A stretch of 64,000 nt of DNA, from contig NZ_AP018290.1 of NCBI RefSeq assembly GCF_002368415.1, positions 4,849,614 through 4,913,613 on the forward strand, written 5' to 3'. This DNA is from Calothrix sp. NIES-4105 (GTDB lineage Bacteria; Cyanobacteriota; Cyanobacteriia; Cyanobacteriales; Nostocaceae). Positions 54,241 through 62,942 of the stretch are shown here, piece after piece. The translations under genes were made by a program, and so were the position numbers. Every line of letters starts with the position of its first letter. The stretch's first letter is position 1. The notes under the pieces were generated by a model. That model was not told where the DNA came from. It worked only from the letters and a program-made list of their open reading frames with translations, and made no database searches.

Positions 54241-56553
54241 ATGGCTGAGGTAAAGATAATTCGAGCAGCCTTTCGTGAAATCCAAAAGCTTCCACCTGCT
54301 GATTTGCAAAGGATTTACCAGATTTTGCATCGGTTGAGTCAGGGAGATGAAAGACAAACGAAAGCGCTTAAAGGGTTTGATAATTTGTTGCGAACTCGTT
54401 CTGGCAAGTGGCGCGTTATTTGGCAGCGCGCGGATCACAATGTTGTTGTAATCAAAGCGGGGTTGCGCGATAGTGTTTATGATGATGCGTTCGATGAGCG
54501 CGCGTGTTCCCAAACACAGGTAATTGAAGAACTTCTACACCCACAAGGTACTGCTTTAGAGGAAAACCCAGCATATCAATGGAATCATGAGCAAGATACC
54601 GATTGGTACAGGTTTGTTTATGGTAGTTACCGTTATTCGCCGATTTTAACAAATTATCAGCGCAATATATTAGACGAACCTTTGCGAATATTGTGTTCGC
54701 AGTATCAACCGACGACGGTACATCAATTTGAAGATAGTTCGTGCATTGTCATCCAAAGCGCACCCGGTACAGGAAAGACGGTGTGTGCTACTTTGTTTGC
54801 ATGTGAAATCCACCGTAATTTTGGCTGGAATACAATGTTGATTGTACCCGAAGCTTTACGGCGTGATATTTCGGAATTTTCTGAGGTTAAAACAGCAGCA
54901 ACTCAGGAGAATTTTTGGTTAGGCACGTTTCCGCAGTGGTTGACTAAGATTAATCCTGAATTTAAAAATCGTCTGGCTTCAGGACAAGAAGAGTTAGAAG
55001 CTTTGCAACAAGCATTAAAATATAGCCGCCAAAATGATATTACTACAAATGATGTTTTATTATACCAAGCATTTGTACTTGATGAGAATAAGCATAGAGC
55101 TAATGATAAAAACGTCATGTATCAAGTAAACTCACATAGAGTTGAAAGTTTATTAAAAATAAGTAAAAAGCATTTTTATAAAGCTTTATCTTGTCGCATA
55201 TCTCGCTCGGATGCAGCTAAAATTTTACAAAACTCACTCAATATTAATCCAAGTAATTCTGAATGCACTTTATTAATAATAGATGAAACGCAAGATTACT
55301 TATTAAGCGAGTTACAAGCTATTATATCAGTATGTAAATCCTGGGCTGCTCAAGGACATCAAACGTATTTATGGTTGTTAGGTGATTTAAATCAACGCAT
55401 TCAAGCTACTGATTTTAATTGGTCACAGCTACAAATCAAAAACTCGATTGAGTTAGTACGCAATTACCGTAATTCACGCCAGATATTAGAGTTTGCTAAT
55501 CAATTTTGGGAAGTAGCAAAAACAATTACATCTGAAAACAAATGTAAAGAATTGCCATTACCTGCGAATCCACAGCACGCTTTTGAAACTGGTGAAAACG
55601 TCCGGTTATTGGAATGTGCATCTAAAGAGGAAGCAATTGCATTTTTAGATGAACTTGCTGGAGAATGTGGCAGCGAGGAAAATCGTCGTTATTTACTCCG
55701 TGACCTTGCGAAAGCTGTCAAAGTTCTTTCCAACAGCGCATTAAATTCTCACGAAAACTTAGTAATTTTAAACCCAGAAAAAGCTAAGGGACGCGAATTT
55801 GAAGCTTGTGTGGCTTTTTGTTTATTTGAAGGTGAAGGAAAACCAACTCTAGAAGAAAGTTTTCAATGGTATACACTCCTAACCCGCGCGCGTTCGCGTT
55901 TACTAGTCGTTGTCACAACACCGGAAATTAGGCGCCTACAAGATAATGGTTATGACTTTTTCCAGAAATGCGAAACTATCGACCAAAAAGGCGCCATAAA
56001 TTGGATTAGCGAAGTTGTTAGTGATGCTGATTTGAATCAAATTACATCAGACGTGCTTTCCCGTTTACTTAAACGTTGTGAAACAGGTTATATATATTGG
56101 GATACTTACTTAGCGCTGCAATTTGCCGGAGTTGAAAACGCAGAACTATATAAATGGGAAACCCAAGCAATTACACTTTTGAAAAAGCACACACATGAAC
56201 ATTTAAATAGCGAACTCCAAAAAACTCAAAATATCCACCTGCGTTGTTTATTATTACGTGCGATGGAATCATCTTGGCAAGCTGTCGCCGAAGCAGAAGT
56301 ATTAAAAGATACTGACTTTCAAGAATATAAGTATTTGCTCAAAAGTATAGCCAAAGACTTAGAAGCAAAAGGTTTACCTTACGAAGCAGCGCGCGTGAGG
56401 TCACATATATATGATGGCAAGTACGAACAAAATCTAAGCTTTTGGCAAGACATAAATTCTCAATCAAACTTAAACGAACCACTTGTAACACTACTATGTG
56501 AGTCGTTTACATCACGTATTAATAACTTACTATCCAAAACAGGAGAACAATAA
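54241..56553 (+). CDS. RelE/ParE-like domain fused to SF1 (UvrD-like) helicase
   Basis: The 770-residue protein begins with a RelE/ParE-type toxin fold (1-85: FREIQKLPPADLQRIYQIL, LRTRSGKWRVIWQ, VVVIKAGLRDSVYD). The helicase follows with Walker A APGTGKT (174-180), Walker B LLIIDETQD (344-352), motif III GDLNQRI, then RNYRNSRQILEFAN and the late motifs NPEKAKGREFEACV and YTLLTRARSRLLVV. The C-terminal 150 residues are helical and unrecognised. The stop codon touches the start of the coiled-coil gene. A role in phage or plasmid defence is inferred from the fusion and the island around it. The helicase may restrain or sense for the toxin domain. Confidence 0.85.
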   Translation: MAEVKIIRAAFREIQKLPPADLQRIYQILHRLSQGDERQTKALKGFDNLLRTRSGKWRVIWQRADHNVVVIKAGLRDSVYDDAFDERACSQTQVIEELLHPQGTALEENPAYQWNHEQDTDWYRFVYGSYRYSPILTNYQRNILDEPLRILCSQYQPTTVHQFEDSSCIVIQSAPGTGKTVCATLFACEIHRNFGWNTMLIVPEALRRDISEFSEVKTAATQENFWLGTFPQWLTKINPEFKNRLASGQEELEALQQALKYSRQNDITTNDVLLYQAFVLDENKHRANDKNVMYQVNSHRVESLLKISKKHFYKALSCRISRSDAAKILQNSLNINPSNSECTLLIIDETQDYLLSELQAIISVCKSWAAQGHQTYLWLLGDLNQRIQATDFNWSQLQIKNSIELVRNYRNSRQILEFANQFWEVAKTITSENKCKELPLPANPQHAFETGENVRLLECASKEEAIAFLDELAGECGSEENRRYLLRDLAKAVKVLSNSALNSHENLVILNPEKAKGREFEACVAFCLFEGEGKPTLEESFQWYTLLTRARSRLLVVVTTPEIRRLQDNGYDFFQKCETIDQKGAINWISEVVSDADLNQITSDVLSRLLKRCETGYIYWDTYLALQFAGVENAELYKWETQAITLLKKHTHEHLNSELQKTQNIHLRCLLLRAMESSWQAVAEAEVLKDTDFQEYKYLLKSIAKDLEAKGLPYEAARVRSHIYDGKYEQNLSFWQDINSQSNLNEPLVTLLCESFTSRINNLLSKTGEQ

Positions 56554-57336
56554 ATGAAATTACATACAGATGTAGAAACAGCCAAGCAACTCGAAGAACT
56601 TTGGCATACCATCGAACGAGGAATTACAGTAGCAAATCAAGCTGCTCAACAAGCTGGCGCCATTCATGCAGCTATAATGCAAGATTACAGCAAAATCGAG
56701 CAATTAAAGTTAGACACATCTTCGTTTGCCCACACAATTCAAGATAATATAGATGAAGTTAAACAACAACAGCTTTATTTAGAAGACAATATTCAAGCTG
56801 TAAGTCATATTCGTCATGAAATTATATCACAATTGGAGCAAATAGGAGATTATCAAACTCGACTAGACGCATTTAAACAAGAACTAAAATTAGTTATAGA
56901 CAGCGTAGACACAACAAAAAATCAAGCCCAACAGCTTGAAGCAATTTTACCTGCATTTACCAAAGACTTGCCGCAGCAACTCGAACAAATCAATCAACTA
57001 GCAGTGCAAATTGAAACAAACAAACAAGAAATAGCGAAGTACCAAGAAAAAACTCAACATCAAGCCAACGAAGGCGCCCAAGCACACTCACAAATTCAAA
57101 CCTTAAAAACCGAAATCGAAACAGTAATTACCAACTTCGGGGGAAAGCAAGCACTAGATAACCTACATCTAGAAAATCAATCTATCCAAAATAAACTTCA
57201 ACAAGCACAAACAGAAATCGAACGACTACATCAAAAACTAGAAACTCAAACAAAAAAGCAAAAACAATTCAACAACTGGTTACTTGCCCTGTCTGTGGGT
57301 GTAACTTTAACCTTGATTTTTACAATCATGCGTTAA
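56554..57336 (+). CDS. Coiled-coil protein with C-terminal membrane anchor
   Basis: The 260-residue protein is almost entirely coiled coil (about 15-235), rich in Gln, Glu and Lys, with a single C-terminal membrane segment (WLLALSVGVTLTLIFTIM). It starts at the base after the helicase stop, so the two are coupled. Tail-anchored coiled coils can act as membrane effectors or tethers. Here it is probably the partner of the RelE-helicase protein. Confidence 0.75.
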   Translation: MKLHTDVETAKQLEELWHTIERGITVANQAAQQAGAIHAAIMQDYSKIEQLKLDTSSFAHTIQDNIDEVKQQQLYLEDNIQAVSHIRHEIISQLEQIGDYQTRLDAFKQELKLVIDSVDTTKNQAQQLEAILPAFTKDLPQQLEQINQLAVQIETNKQEIAKYQEKTQHQANEGAQAHSQIQTLKTEIETVITNFGGKQALDNLHLENQSIQNKLQQAQTEIERLHQKLETQTKKQKQFNNWLLALSVGVTLTLIFTIMR

Positions 57337-57421
57337 CATTCACCTGCCTCACGACATGTTAAGAACCTCGCCCCTCAGTTCCACGATTTGCCTGCGGCAG
57401 TGAATGCGTTGTTTGCGAAGA

Positions 57422-57473
57422 TGTAGAGACGCGATATATTCCCTTCGGGACACTTTGTGAACGCGTCTCTACA
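57422..57473. repeat. Palindromic TGTAGAGACGCG repeat
   Basis: TGTAGAGACGCG at 57422-57433 pairs exactly with CGCGTCTCTACA at 57462-57473, with a 28-base spacer that has its own small hairpin (TCCCTTCGGGA). It lies in a 269-bp gap with no gene and is related to the repeats at 3911 and 43968. Confidence 0.75.
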
Positions 57474-57605
57474 CGCCTGTTTTTATGAAATAATGTGTAT
57501 TGCCCCCGAATCGCCAGCAGTATCCTGCGAGGAGAGGGGGCGCCGCCTAATTAAACTAGTTTTTACATAGAATATAATTGAAGCAAAGTAGTTTGAGGCA
57601 GAAAC

Positions 57606-57965
57606 ATGACTACAATAGCCATACAACCTATATTGGATGCTTCGGGGCAAAGGTCTTACCGTGCGGTTTATGGTGACAAGCAATCAATAGGTAAAACTGC
57701 TGGTCAAGCTTTAGATGCTTTAACAAATCAATTGGGGGAAACGGAGTTTCGCGCGATACTTGTGTTTCAAAACTTTCATCCTGACCAATTTTTTGGTATT
57801 GAAAAGCAAAAGCGTTTATCTGAATTGATGGAATTATGGAGAAAAGCGTGCGATGAAGAAAAATCGCTATCTGCTGAGTTACAAGCAGAATTAGATAGCT
57901 TGGTTGAAGCGGAGTTAAACGCAACAGCAGAAAGAGCAAAATTTTTAATGCAACAAAGTGAATGA
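57606..57965 (+). CDS. Small conserved protein upstream of an HNH nuclease
   Basis: The 119-residue protein has a beta-rich N-terminus (ILDASGQRSYRAVYGDKQSIG, then KTAGQALDALTNQL) and an acidic helical C-terminus. It is not a family that can be named. Its stop overlaps the HNH start by 4 bp (ATGA). Small proteins of this kind often precede HNH nucleases in cyanobacteria; an antitoxin or adaptor role would be a guess. Confidence 0.7.
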   Translation: MTTIAIQPILDASGQRSYRAVYGDKQSIGKTAGQALDALTNQLGETEFRAILVFQNFHPDQFFGIEKQKRLSELMELWRKACDEEKSLSAELQAELDSLVEAELNATAERAKFLMQQSE

Positions 57966-58324
57966 ATCCAAATTATACATCGGTAGCTAATCGAGCGAAC
58001 CATTGCTGTGAATATTGTCGCGCTCCTGAAATCATATTTAACTTTGCTTTTGAAGTAGAACATATTAGACCAAGTTACGTTACAAAACTTCACATTTTTG
58101 GTTTTCATCTCGCAAAAGTCGCTGCACAATTCCTGGTAAATCTTCCACGCTTGTCGAACACCAAGAAATGGCACCCGACAATGAAAGGGCTTTGGTTTAT
58201 AAAGTGCCTACGTACAAAGCTTTACCTGGAATACCTGGAAGTTCGTAAATCATTGACGAGTAATCGTATTTTGAGAAATTTTAGTATAAAATATTTTTCT
58301 ATCAGCCCTATATTCTCGGATTAG
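57962..58324 (+). pseudogene. Truncated HNH endonuclease
   Basis: Residues 1-36 (ANHCCEYCRAPEIIFNFAFE, then VEHIRP) are the start of an HNH nuclease with the first Cys pair and the His of the motif. After about 58072 the sequence changes character and the second zinc pair and remaining HNH residues never appear. The frame then runs through unrelated sequence to 58324. An HLR1-like GTTACAAAACTTCACATT starts at 58079, suggesting a foreign intergenic segment joined here. Confidence 0.65.
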
Positions 58325-58366
58325 GCAAGCTGTCATAGTGTAGAAGTTTATTTAAAGGATACTATA

Positions 58367-58750
58367 ATGCCAGAAGATAACCGCGTAGAACTAGCAGAAC
58401 TCATAGAGCAGGTTAAAAAAGAACTACTTTCTACTTACCCAAGTGATAAAAGCAACACTCCATTTCTCAGTGTAGACTCTATTGAGTTAGAACTGCAAGT
58501 GACAGTGAAAAAAGAAGCTAAAGGTGGAGTAAAAATTAATGTTTTACAATTTGGTGGGGGAGAACTAAGCGGGGGAGGTAGTAGAGATGATGTGCAAAAG
58601 GTGAGAGTAACACTTTCTCCTCTTCTGAAAAAAGAACAACTACTTAGTATTTATCAGAAGAATAATCCAGAGCAGTGGCAACAATTTTTGAAAACTAGTG
58701 TAGAAGCTCTTACAAAAGGTAGCGAGCAAAATATAGTAGGTGAGTACTAA
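58367..58750 (+). CDS. Trypco2-like small protein partnered with CHAT
   Basis: The 127-residue protein has VELAELIEQVKKELLS, then LSVDSIELELQVTVKKEAKGG and KINVLQFGGGELSGGG, followed by VRVTLSPL. This matches the trypsin-co-occurring domain 2 (trypco2) pattern described for prokaryotic conflict systems. The C-terminus is a helical extension. It is 27 bp ahead of the CHAT protease gene. It probably recruits or regulates the protease. Confidence 0.75.
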   Translation: MPEDNRVELAELIEQVKKELLSTYPSDKSNTPFLSVDSIELELQVTVKKEAKGGVKINVLQFGGGELSGGGSRDDVQKVRVTLSPLLKKEQLLSIYQKNNPEQWQQFLKTSVEALTKGSEQNIVGEY

Positions 58751-58777
58751 TAACGTTTGAATTAAGGAAGTACATAA

Positions 58778-60592
58778 GTGGAGCTATTAAAGTTATCTCT
58801 CTCTCCCATAGATGAACTTAACTTCAATATTTTCGCTGATTCGCCGAGTGCAGGTGAGGGAGAAGTTAAATCAACTTTACCTTTTTTTAATAATGGCATT
58901 AACCGACTTAAGACCATAATTAAGACATTAGATATTGTTAATTTTTCTGTTGATAAATTTCAGCAGGAAGAATTAAATTGGATGATAACTAATAAATTTA
59001 TCGGAGAAGATAAAAATGCTTTTAATCCGAACTTGTTAGTTATTATCGGAAAAAATTTATTTCAAGCCCTTTTTCCACCTAATAGTAAAGTTAAGTCAAT
59101 ATTAAATAGTGTTATTACTTTAGCTGATGATAAGCATAGCAAGGTTCATATACAATTCACTTATAGAAGTGAAAACCCATCTGATTTGACTCATTATCCT
59201 TGGGAACTAGTGCATGATGGTCAAAAATTTCTAGCACAACGTAATTTTACCTTCTCAAGATACATAGCTTATGATGCCGCTCAACCAAATGTACTACCAG
59301 TAGAGAAGCTTAATATTCTTTTGGTTTCTTCGAAAGCTTTCGATCTTGATAATAATTTAAAAAAATTTGATAGTGGTGAACAAGAGGCAATACGTAGAGG
59401 TATAGCTAAAGTTCAACGAGATAAATTAGTTTATCTTTCTAAATGCAAAATAAATAAATTTAATGAATTGCGAACATATTTAACTGAAAATAAAAATAAA
59501 AAAATTCCTCACATAATTCATTTTGATGGGCATGGAATGTATGGAAGAGCTTGTACAAACCAACTATGTGGGAAAATTAATTCTGGTGTAAAAGTGAGCA
59601 AGTGTAAACAATGTAATTCCGATTTACATAGTCCTCAAGGGTATTTGCTTTTTGAGAGCGAGAGCGATAAAGGTACAGCAGATTACGTTAGTGCTACTAA
59701 GTTCGGTGATTTAATACAGAAACATAGTTTTAATTATAAAACTCAACAAGGCATACTCTTGTTAGTACTTAGCGCCTGTAAATCAGGGATGGCACTTGCA
59801 GGTGATTCAAATTTTAATGGTATCGCTCAAAACTTAATTAGTCGTCAAATACCTGCAGTAGTAGCAATGCAATATTTAATTGAAGTATTTGTAGCACAAG
59901 CTTTTACAGAACAATTCTACCGCTCATTAGGACAAAAAAACTCTCTAGCAACCGCAGTTAGTGATGGTTATGAAGCAATAGGTTTTGAAACAAATCAGTG
60001 GTATCGTCCAGTTCTTTATCTACGTTGGAGAGACAATGAAGGTGGACAACTTTTTGATAAGTCATCACTGCTAGAACCAGAGCAAATAGAAAAAATAGTT
60101 CATCAGTATTTAGCGAATCAACGAAATTCTGCTACCTCTGAAGATTTATCTAAAGAATTTAGTGATGCGGTAGATGAAGTTGAATCAATCATTAAAAAAA
60201 CTCAATTTCTTAAACCAGCTGAAAAATGGCTGCAAGACGATAATACACGATGGCAATTAGCCGATACTTTAGTAAAGAAAACGCTAAAAGCACAACATTT
60301 AAAAAGTTATCGAACCCAAGAAGCCAAGGATGAGGCAAAGTTCCAGTACCATTCAAACTTGTATAATTGTTTATATTGGCTTTTGGAAGCATTTCAGACC
60401 TGGCAAGCCAAAGAAATAGACTATTTTTATGCTGATTTAAGTGAGTTTCCTAATCAACTATATATTGATGCTTTAAATAAGTTGAGAGATATTGCTTTGA
60501 AGGATTTTGCGTCTAATCAAAGTGTATTTAAAGTGATTAGCCACTATATTGATATGTTAATTGACAACTTAAATAAGTACACTTCATTTTAA
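58778..60592 (+). CDS. CHAT protease with zinc-ribbon insert
   Basis: The 604-residue protein starts at a GTG eight bases after AAGGAAG. An N-terminal domain leads to YPWELVHDG and then CHAT. His252 in IHFDGHG and Cys334 in LSACKSG form the dyad. Between them lies a four-Cys insert (C259, C264, C276, C279) like a zinc ribbon. AVVAMQ and FYRSLGQKNSLATAVSDG follow. The C-terminal part (about 430-604) is helical and may be an effector or sensor domain. There is no signal peptide, so it is cytoplasmic. With the trypco2-like gene it forms a two-gene conflict module, by inference. Confidence 0.87.
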   Translation: MELLKLSLSPIDELNFNIFADSPSAGEGEVKSTLPFFNNGINRLKTIIKTLDIVNFSVDKFQQEELNWMITNKFIGEDKNAFNPNLLVIIGKNLFQALFPPNSKVKSILNSVITLADDKHSKVHIQFTYRSENPSDLTHYPWELVHDGQKFLAQRNFTFSRYIAYDAAQPNVLPVEKLNILLVSSKAFDLDNNLKKFDSGEQEAIRRGIAKVQRDKLVYLSKCKINKFNELRTYLTENKNKKIPHIIHFDGHGMYGRACTNQLCGKINSGVKVSKCKQCNSDLHSPQGYLLFESESDKGTADYVSATKFGDLIQKHSFNYKTQQGILLLVLSACKSGMALAGDSNFNGIAQNLISRQIPAVVAMQYLIEVFVAQAFTEQFYRSLGQKNSLATAVSDGYEAIGFETNQWYRPVLYLRWRDNEGGQLFDKSSLLEPEQIEKIVHQYLANQRNSATSEDLSKEFSDAVDEVESIIKKTQFLKPAEKWLQDDNTRWQLADTLVKKTLKAQHLKSYRTQEAKDEAKFQYHSNLYNCLYWLLEAFQTWQAKEIDYFYADLSEFPNQLYIDALNKLRDIALKDFASNQSVFKVISHYIDMLIDNLNKYTSF

Positions 60593-60608
60593 TGACATTG
60601 GCAAATAT

Positions 60609-60959
60609 TTATAATTTTTTATTACGCTTTAAAGACCTTTTTCTCCAATGACCTGATACTAATACCCCATTCCTCAAGTGTGCGCTTACCCATATAGAAC
60701 CATCTTTTGTATGTGAAGTAGAATGCGTACTTAAATTTGATTTTTGGGAATATTCTTTTCTTGAATTATTGCTAATATTTTTTGGAGGAGGCTTTGGTAT
60801 AAACTGTTCATTACTGGCTCTATAGGCTTTAAGGCTGTCTATTGCCGATTTTAAATACGCAACTGTATCCTGCACCTGCGAAGAACGCAAGTTAATTAAT
60901 CTTGAGCGAATCCCTTCTAAAGTGTCAATAAATTGAGTTAAAAAATCTTTGCGTGCCAT
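60609..60959 (-). CDS. Hypothetical protein with C-terminal GHWRK motif
   Basis: The 116-residue protein has a helical N-terminus (residues 1-45), a Ser/Asn-rich linker and a short C-terminal motif (SIWVSAHLRNGVLVSGHWRK) seen in small cyanobacterial proteins. It is convergent with the CHAT gene, with a gap of only 16 bp. Its function is not recognised. Confidence 0.6.
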   Translation of the reverse strand: MARKDFLTQFIDTLEGIRSRLINLRSSQVQDTVAYLKSAIDSLKAYRASNEQFIPKPPPKNISNNSRKEYSQKSNLSTHSTSHTKDGSIWVSAHLRNGVLVSGHWRKRSLKRNKKL

Positions 60960-61532
60960 ATCTACTTAATTTCACTAATAGTTTTAGCAAGATTTACAAA
61001 AACGACAGATAGTCTAAAACTTAACTACCGTACACAATTAATATCAATATTGATGATGTAATTCGTCTGTTACACTAATAGGGAATTTTGCCAATTTACT
61101 GAGCGTTTATAACTAATTTTTACTATTAGTTATATATTTATTAAGATGTCATATTAATAGTTTATTTTGGACAAGTCACTACCTTTAACTGGGACAGTGG
61201 TTTACTGGTAAGGAACTACTACTAAGAAGACCTAAAAAGCGTAGCAAGCTTACACGCGGCGCCTGCCACTCCTACGAATGCTCATAAACACAAGCAGTTT
61301 TGAAAAATCTTGATCTTATAAGCTTTTTAGTTTGTGGTCTTGAAAAATACATTACTTAGCAGCTAATAAAACAAGCTGAGTGGATGTGTATTTTTTATTA
61401 CACTGATTACTTGGCAAAAAGGAGTCTAGACTAGCAAGCTTCACATTTCACAGTGGCTATCTGTCACATGCAAGCCTTGCCATTTAGTTAAAATTTTTAC
61501 GAATCTTGAAGCTCAGTGTTCTGAGCTTTAAG
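60960..61532. other. Intergenic region without a recognised gene
   Basis: Nothing beyond A/T-rich sequence and one GGCGCC site was seen. No terminal inverted repeat of an insertion sequence was identified next to the transposase remnant that follows. Confidence 0.4.
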
Positions 61533-61916
61533 ATGAGACAAAATAACGACAAGTATCTTAGCTTTCTAGAAAAAATTCGCTGGGAAGCGCAGCCACAGTG
61601 CCCTTACTGTGAATCAAATAATGCCACACCATACAAAAATGAACGAAGATACCATTGCAACAGTTGTTATACTTCGTACAGCGTTACTGTCGGTACGCTC
61701 TTTCACAAAACCCATATAAGTATGGAGAAATGGCAGTTGGCTATTCGCATAATACATAATTCGCCAGAGGGCATTAGTGTTCGTCAATTAGCCAAAGAGT
61801 TAGGAATTAATAAAAATAGTGCTTCCTACATGATGGAACGTATTCGCAAAGCCACATCTGAGGAACAAAAACTTCTACAGAAGTTTGCCAACTTTCAGCT
61901 TCAGGAGGATATTTAG
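61533..61916 (+). CDS. IS1595-type transposase N-terminal domains only
   Basis: The 127-residue protein from the ATG at 61533 has a zinc ribbon (CPYCES, then YHCNSCY) and TSYSVTVGTLFHKTHIS, followed by an HTH (GISVRQLAKELGINKNSASY). These are the DNA-binding parts of IS1595/ISXO2-like transposases. The DDE-like catalytic domain is missing, since the frame stops at 61916 and no continuation is seen. It may be a truncated element or a co-opted regulator. Confidence 0.7.
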   Translation: MRQNNDKYLSFLEKIRWEAQPQCPYCESNNATPYKNERRYHCNSCYTSYSVTVGTLFHKTHISMEKWQLAIRIIHNSPEGISVRQLAKELGINKNSASYMMERIRKATSEEQKLLQKFANFQLQEDI

Positions 61917-61977
61917 CAACCCTATCTAAGCTAACAATTTCTTAATTTGCACAATTCGCTTTTATCTAACAATGAGT

Positions 61978-62001
61978 GGGATGGGCATTCTTGCCCGTCC
62001 C
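61978..62001. repeat. Small dispersed hairpin GGGATGGGCA
   Basis: GGGATGGGCATTCTTGCCCG folds with the following TCCC. A related GTGGGCATCCTTGCCC lies at 4344-4358 in the precursor region. Both lie between genes. Confidence 0.5.
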
Positions 62002-62117
62002 TATTTACAAATTTTCAGTATATCCTTTTAGCATTTGTAAACTTAAACTTTTTATAATTATCTACACGAGTCTAACTTTGATATTATTTACTATGTCAAA
62101 AGTAAAATACTCAAGAA

Positions 62118-62627
62118 ATGGTAAGGAAAAAGCGACCAAGAGAACATATAATAGCAGATTTAAGTGTTAATTCTGTTGAACGATATGTGTTTTTATGTGG
62201 TTACTCTGTAGAACGCATTGAGTATGATTATGGCTATGACTTACTAATCTTTACTTATAATGCTGATGGTGAAATAGAAAATGGTCAGATTTATATACAA
62301 TTAAAGGCTACAGATTCGCTTTCTGTACTTGCAGACCAAAAAACTATTACTTTTACCCTCGCACGCTCAGACTTAGAGCTATGGTTATCTGAGCCGATGC
62401 CATGTATCTTAATTATATATGACGCAAAAGATAGTCAAGCTTATTGGCTCTATTTACAAGCATACTTTGAAAGCTTAGAGGGATTTGACCTATCCAAGGC
62501 TGGCGAAAGTGTAACAGTTCGCTTATCTAAACATAATATATTAAATAGACAAGCTGTTAAAATATTTGCTAAATTGAAAAATGATGTTCTCAGCCAACTA
62601 CAAGGAGTAATTCGTCACAATGGTTAG
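62118..62627 (+). CDS. DUF4365 domain protein
   Basis: The 169-residue protein begins RPREHIIADLSVNSVERYVF, followed by YDYGYDLLIFTYN and YIQLKATDS, matching the DUF4365 pattern with an EH...D...(E/Q)xK arrangement like restriction-type nucleases. It overlaps the HicA-like gene by 8 bp, so the two form a pair. A nuclease role is inferred. Confidence 0.78.
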   Translation: MVRKKRPREHIIADLSVNSVERYVFLCGYSVERIEYDYGYDLLIFTYNADGEIENGQIYIQLKATDSLSVLADQKTITFTLARSDLELWLSEPMPCILIIYDAKDSQAYWLYLQAYFESLEGFDLSKAGESVTVRLSKHNILNRQAVKIFAKLKNDVLSQLQGVIRHNG

Positions 62628-62871
62628 AGAAATAAAGTTTACAGAACTAGAACAGTTGCTTTTAAGTATAGGTTTTGTAACAATACCAACAACTGGTTCA
62701 CAGAAAGTTTATCAGTATCCATCATCTGGTGCATTAGTTGTTTTGCCTGGTTACGAGCAACAAGCGTATGTACGAACAGTGCATTTAGTAGCTGTACGTC
62801 GGATATTATCAGAAAATGGCTTAATGGATAGCGATAAATTCAATCATTTTTTGAACAAATTAGCCAGCTAG
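62620..62871 (+). CDS. HicA-like toxin-family protein
   Basis: The 83-residue protein has LLSIGFVTIPTTGSQKVYQY, SGALVVLPGY and VHLVAVRRIL. This resembles the HicA/YcfA mRNA-interferase fold, but the usual GSHxxY His is replaced by Gln (GSQKVY). No HicB antitoxin follows; the partner is DUF4365 instead. It may be an inactive or reassigned HicA fold. Confidence 0.7.
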   Translation: MVREIKFTELEQLLLSIGFVTIPTTGSQKVYQYPSSGALVVLPGYEQQAYVRTVHLVAVRRILSENGLMDSDKFNHFLNKLAS

Positions 62872-62942
62872 CTACAATATTACTAAGTATAGTTTAGTTT
62901 TATTTCAGGCGCCTGTGTATAAATATAACTTAAATAGTAAAT

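Noticed and set aside
61976-62170. 64-residue plus-strand frame starting in the GGGATGGGCA hairpin
   Set aside because: It overlaps the DUF4365 start and is mostly hydrophobic A/T-derived sequence.
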